A stretch of 10,424 nucleotides of DNA from Bacteroidota bacterium. Its GTDB lineage: Bacteria; Bacteroidota; Bacteroidia; Cytophagales; Cyclobacteriaceae. A program made the position numbers and the translations under genes. Under the pieces are notes generated by a model. That model made no database searches. It was not told the DNA's origin and was given only the letters and a program-made list of their open reading frames with translations. This document shows, piece after piece, positions 8,736 through 10,424 of the stretch (position 1 is its first letter; the number at the start of each line of letters is the position of its first letter). The DNA lies in assembly GCA_027297025.1 (NCBI GenBank), contig JAPUIM010000409.1:1-10424 (forward strand). Reading direction: 5' to 3'.

Positions 8736-8768
8736 CTTCATGCTACACGATTGTAGAGGAAGACTTTT
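8736..8768 (+). terminator. Weak intrinsic-terminator-like hairpin
   Basis: CTACA (8743-8747) and TGTAG (8752-8756) pair around a CGAT loop. An outer CTTC/GAAG (8736-8739 with 8759-8762) extends the stem past a small internal loop, and a short TTTT tract follows at 8765-8768. It begins one base after the transporter stop and precedes a good promoter, fitting the end of the sugar operon. The stem is AT-rich and the T tract short, so termination may be partial. Confidence 0.4.
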
Positions 8769-8782
8769 GTACAATTACCTGG

Positions 8783-8813
8783 TTGTCATTTTTTAAGATA
8801 GGCTGTAAATTTG
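8783..8813 (+). promoter_or_regulatory. Bacteroidota-type promoter for the haloperoxidase-like gene
   Basis: TAAATTTG (8806-8813) matches the -7 consensus TAnnTTTG exactly. TTG at 8783-8785 matches the -33 core with a 20-bp spacer, within the usual range. Transcription would start near 8820, giving a leader of about 65 nt before the ATG at 8884. It lies just after the terminator-like hairpin, so this gene is probably transcribed separately from the sugar cluster. Confidence 0.55.
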
Positions 8814-8848
8814 CTTAAGCAGTGGATACAGTTGCTGGAAACGGGGAG

Positions 8849-8887
8849 ATGATGAAAAACTTTAAAAGCAAAATGAGAGAGTCATGA
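8849..8887 (+). other. Possible 12-codon upstream ORF overlapping the next start
   Basis: A short frame reading MMKNFKSKMRES ends in TCATGA, so its stop overlaps the ATG of the haloperoxidase-like gene (8884-8886). It lies inside the leader predicted from the 8783-8813 promoter. A purine-rich GGGGAG (8843-8848) precedes it, but too close to the first ATG; spacing to the second ATG (8852) is 3 nt. It could couple translation or be chance. Confidence 0.2.
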
Positions 8888-10239
8888 AAAGGAAGCGATT
8901 AACTATTCTTATATGGTGTTTGGTGTTGGTAGGTTTTTCCTGTACCCAACATTCCAAAGAATATAAGACTAAGGCTGCTGATCCGGAATTCCTTCACCGA
9001 TCGGTTAAACAATTGAGTGATGTGATCGTTTATGATATTTTCTCACCTCCGGTTGCCAGCAGGGTCTATGCTTATCCATCAATAGCTGCCTTTGAGGTAA
9101 TGATCAATGAATACCCTGAGTACCGTTCCCTGGCTGGGCAGCTACATGGATTGTCTGAGGTGCCGCCGCCAGATCCCAACCAGGAGTATTGCTTCCCCTT
9201 GGCCGGCGTTCATGCTTTTTTAAAATGTGGAAAACAGTTAATTTTTTCTGAGGAGAAAATTGAAGTATTCCAGAAAAAAATTTACCAGGAGTTCAAAGAG
9301 TTGGGTGTACCCAGTGCAGTTTTCGAGCGGTCGATTGCTTACGGTAATAAAGTGAGCGATCATATAATGGCTTGGGCCGACAAAGATAATTACAAACAAA
9401 CGCGGACCTTTCCCAAATATACGGTGACAGATGAAAAATTTAGGTGGCAGCCTACCCCGCCCGCCTATATGGAAGCAATAGAGCCTCACTGGAATAAAAT
9501 AAGGACATTTGTTATTGATTCAGCTCAACAATTTATTCCGGCCCCGCCAACCCTCACCAGTTTAGAAAAGGGAAGTGATTTCTATAATGAAATAATAGAG
9601 GTGTACGAAACCGGTAAAAACCTAACCGATGAGCAAGCCGAAATTGCCAGCTTTTGGGACTGCAATCCCTATGTAATGCATACCAAGGGTCATTTGATGT
9701 TTGCCACCAAAAAAATAACACCTGGAGGACATTGGATGGGGATTACCACAGTAGCTTGTAGGACTAGCACCGCTGATATGATAATATCTGCGGAAGCTTA
9801 TGCCTTGGTTACAATTGCCTTAGTTGATGGTTTTATAAGTAGTTGGGATGAAAAATTTCGCAGTAATCTGATAAGGCCTGAAACGTTGATAAATAAATAT
9901 ATCGATGAGGATTGGGTGCCTTTGTTGCAAACGCCGCCTTTTCCGGAATATCCCAGTGCCCATAGCGTCATATCAAGGGCTGCGGCCATTGCCTTGACTG
10001 ATCTTTTTGGTGAACATTTTTATTTTGAAGACACGGTTGAATTGGAATATGGATTGCCAGCACGGACTTTTGATTCTTTTGTTGAAGCCTCCGATGAAGC
10101 TGCCATTAGCAGGTTATATGGAGGCATTCACTATATGCCTGCTTGTCAGTTGGGAGTAAATCAAGGAAAAAAATTAGGAACGTACCTTATAGAAAAAATC
10201 TCCACCAAGAACAAAAATATCTCCGCAGGAATTAACTAA
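8884..10239 (+). CDS. Vanadium-dependent haloperoxidase-like / PAP2-superfamily lipoprotein
   Basis: A 451-residue protein with the complete three-part PAP2/vanadium haloperoxidase signature: KX6RP (Lys324, Arg331, Pro332), PSAH (Pro357-His360, the usual PSGH with Ala for Gly) and SRX5H (Ser409, Arg410, His416). In vanadium chloroperoxidase the equivalent Lys, Arg, Ser, Gly, His, Arg and His bind vanadate, with the last His coordinating the metal; in acid phosphatases the same residues bind phosphate. Both halide oxidation and phosphatase activity are therefore possible. The N-terminus (KRKR, then a hydrophobic stretch to Cys20) resembles a lipoprotein signal peptide, although GFSC is a poor lipobox at -3. 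Length fits bacterial haloperoxidase homologues, which have a helical N-terminal half. A periplasmic or surface location is inferred. It has its own promoter and a short overlapping upstream ORF. Superfamily assignment is strong; the reaction is uncertain. Confidence 0.9.
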   Translation: MKRKRLTILIWCLVLVGFSCTQHSKEYKTKAADPEFLHRSVKQLSDVIVYDIFSPPVASRVYAYPSIAAFEVMINEYPEYRSLAGQLHGLSEVPPPDPNQEYCFPLAGVHAFLKCGKQLIFSEEKIEVFQKKIYQEFKELGVPSAVFERSIAYGNKVSDHIMAWADKDNYKQTRTFPKYTVTDEKFRWQPTPPAYMEAIEPHWNKIRTFVIDSAQQFIPAPPTLTSLEKGSDFYNEIIEVYETGKNLTDEQAEIASFWDCNPYVMHTKGHLMFATKKITPGGHWMGITTVACRTSTADMIISAEAYALVTIALVDGFISSWDEKFRSNLIRPETLINKYIDEDWVPLLQTPPFPEYPSAHSVISRAAAIALTDLFGEHFYFEDTVELEYGLPARTFDSFVEASDEAAISRLYGGIHYMPACQLGVNQGKKLGTYLIEKISTKNKNISAGIN

Positions 10240-10248
10240 TTATTTGTA

Positions 10249-10374
10249 TTAAAACGGCAATTTAATTGCTGGTTCATACACTAAACCAAGCACGTAAATT
10301 ACCAGGGGTAATTTGGTATACAATTGCCTTATCTTATCCTTAATGTAATTTTTGGTTTCTACGGGAGTGGTCAT
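10249..10374 (-). CDS. Doubtful 41-residue small ORF, unrecognised
   Basis: Starting at the CAT at 10372-10374, the minus strand encodes a 41-residue frame beginning MTTPVETKNYIKDKIRQL and ending EPAIKLPF. It has a basic N-terminal half and a short hydrophobic stretch (LPLVIYVLGLVY), and it converges on the haloperoxidase-like gene. The frame is closed upstream by a TAA nine codons before the ATG, so it is not the tail of a longer gene running in from the right. There is no ribosome site or promoter match, and it overlaps a strong inverted repeat. It may be a small membrane peptide, a gene remnant or chance. Confidence 0.2.
   Translation of the reverse strand: MTTPVETKNYIKDKIRQLYTKLPLVIYVLGLVYEPAIKLPF
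10256..10328 (+). other. Nested inverted repeats, possible three-way-junction RNA structure
   Basis: Three helices can form together. P1 is GGCAATT (10256-10262) with AATTGCC (10322-10328), 7 bp. P2 is GC-TGGTT (10268-10274) with AACCA-GC (10284-10291, A10289 bulged), 7 bp around a 9-nt loop. P3 is AAATTACC (10296-10303) with GGTAATTT (10307-10314), a perfect 8 bp around AGG. An alternative small hairpin, GCAAT (10257-10261) with ATTGC (10265-10269), would compete with P1 and P2. It starts 17 nt after the stop codon, so it could be a 3' UTR element or an independent RNA. No known RNA family was recognised and no clear T tract follows. Confidence 0.3.
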
Positions 10375-10424
10375 CTGGTAGTGGTAGCACCCATTTGATT
10401 ATTTCATTACTGTTAATAAAAACT

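Larger units (their letters stand above)
10240..10424. other. Terminal region without a confident gene
   Basis: These 185 bases after the haloperoxidase-like stop hold no confident gene, no tRNA and no exact TAnnTTTG promoter box on either strand. They contain several inverted repeats and a doubtful minus-strand ORF, listed separately. The next gene must lie beyond the window edge. Confidence 0.6.

Overview
The window looks like chromosomal DNA of a member of the Bacteroidota. It is AT-leaning. Two very long FG-GAP/ASPIC-UnbV proteins sit in tandem, starts lack Shine-Dalgarno sequences and have A-rich leaders, promoter-like sites fit the Bacteroidota -7 consensus TAnnTTTG, and two products carry lipoprotein signal peptides. 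A free-living, possibly marine Cytophagales-type organism is an inference; no rRNA or other marker gene is present to place it.

Layout: every confident gene is on the + strand. (1) Positions 1-5593 hold two tandem, diverged copies of one gene type. Each encodes a large protein with many Ca-binding FG-GAP/VCBS-like repeats around a central ASPIC/UnbV domain. The first copy is cut at its 5' end by the window edge; the second is complete and looks like a lipoprotein. (2) Positions 5713-8734 hold a tight three-gene cluster, probably an operon: a NagD-like HAD-IIA phosphatase, a PfkB-family sugar kinase (best guess fructokinase) and a 12-helix sugar-porter MFS importer. A weak terminator-like hairpin follows it. 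(3) Positions 8884-10239 hold a vanadium-haloperoxidase-like/PAP2-superfamily lipoprotein behind its own good Bacteroidota-type promoter. (4) The last 185 bases contain no confident gene. They hold a compact set of nested inverted repeats that could fold as a three-way junction, overlapping a doubtful 41-codon minus-strand ORF.

Function: the middle cluster makes sense as monosaccharide uptake (MFS), trapping by phosphorylation (PfkB), and a phosphatase that could trim sugar phosphates or nucleotides. The FG-GAP proteins and the haloperoxidase-like protein are probably exported or envelope-attached. They may belong to one outer-surface locus interrupted by the sugar cluster, but this is inferred from position and predicted location only. 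No mobile element, CRISPR array, tRNA or rRNA was seen. Nothing in the window is clearly a new system. The most unusual items are the structured 3' region, the shared repeat degeneracy in the paralogs, and the variant substrate loop of the HAD protein.
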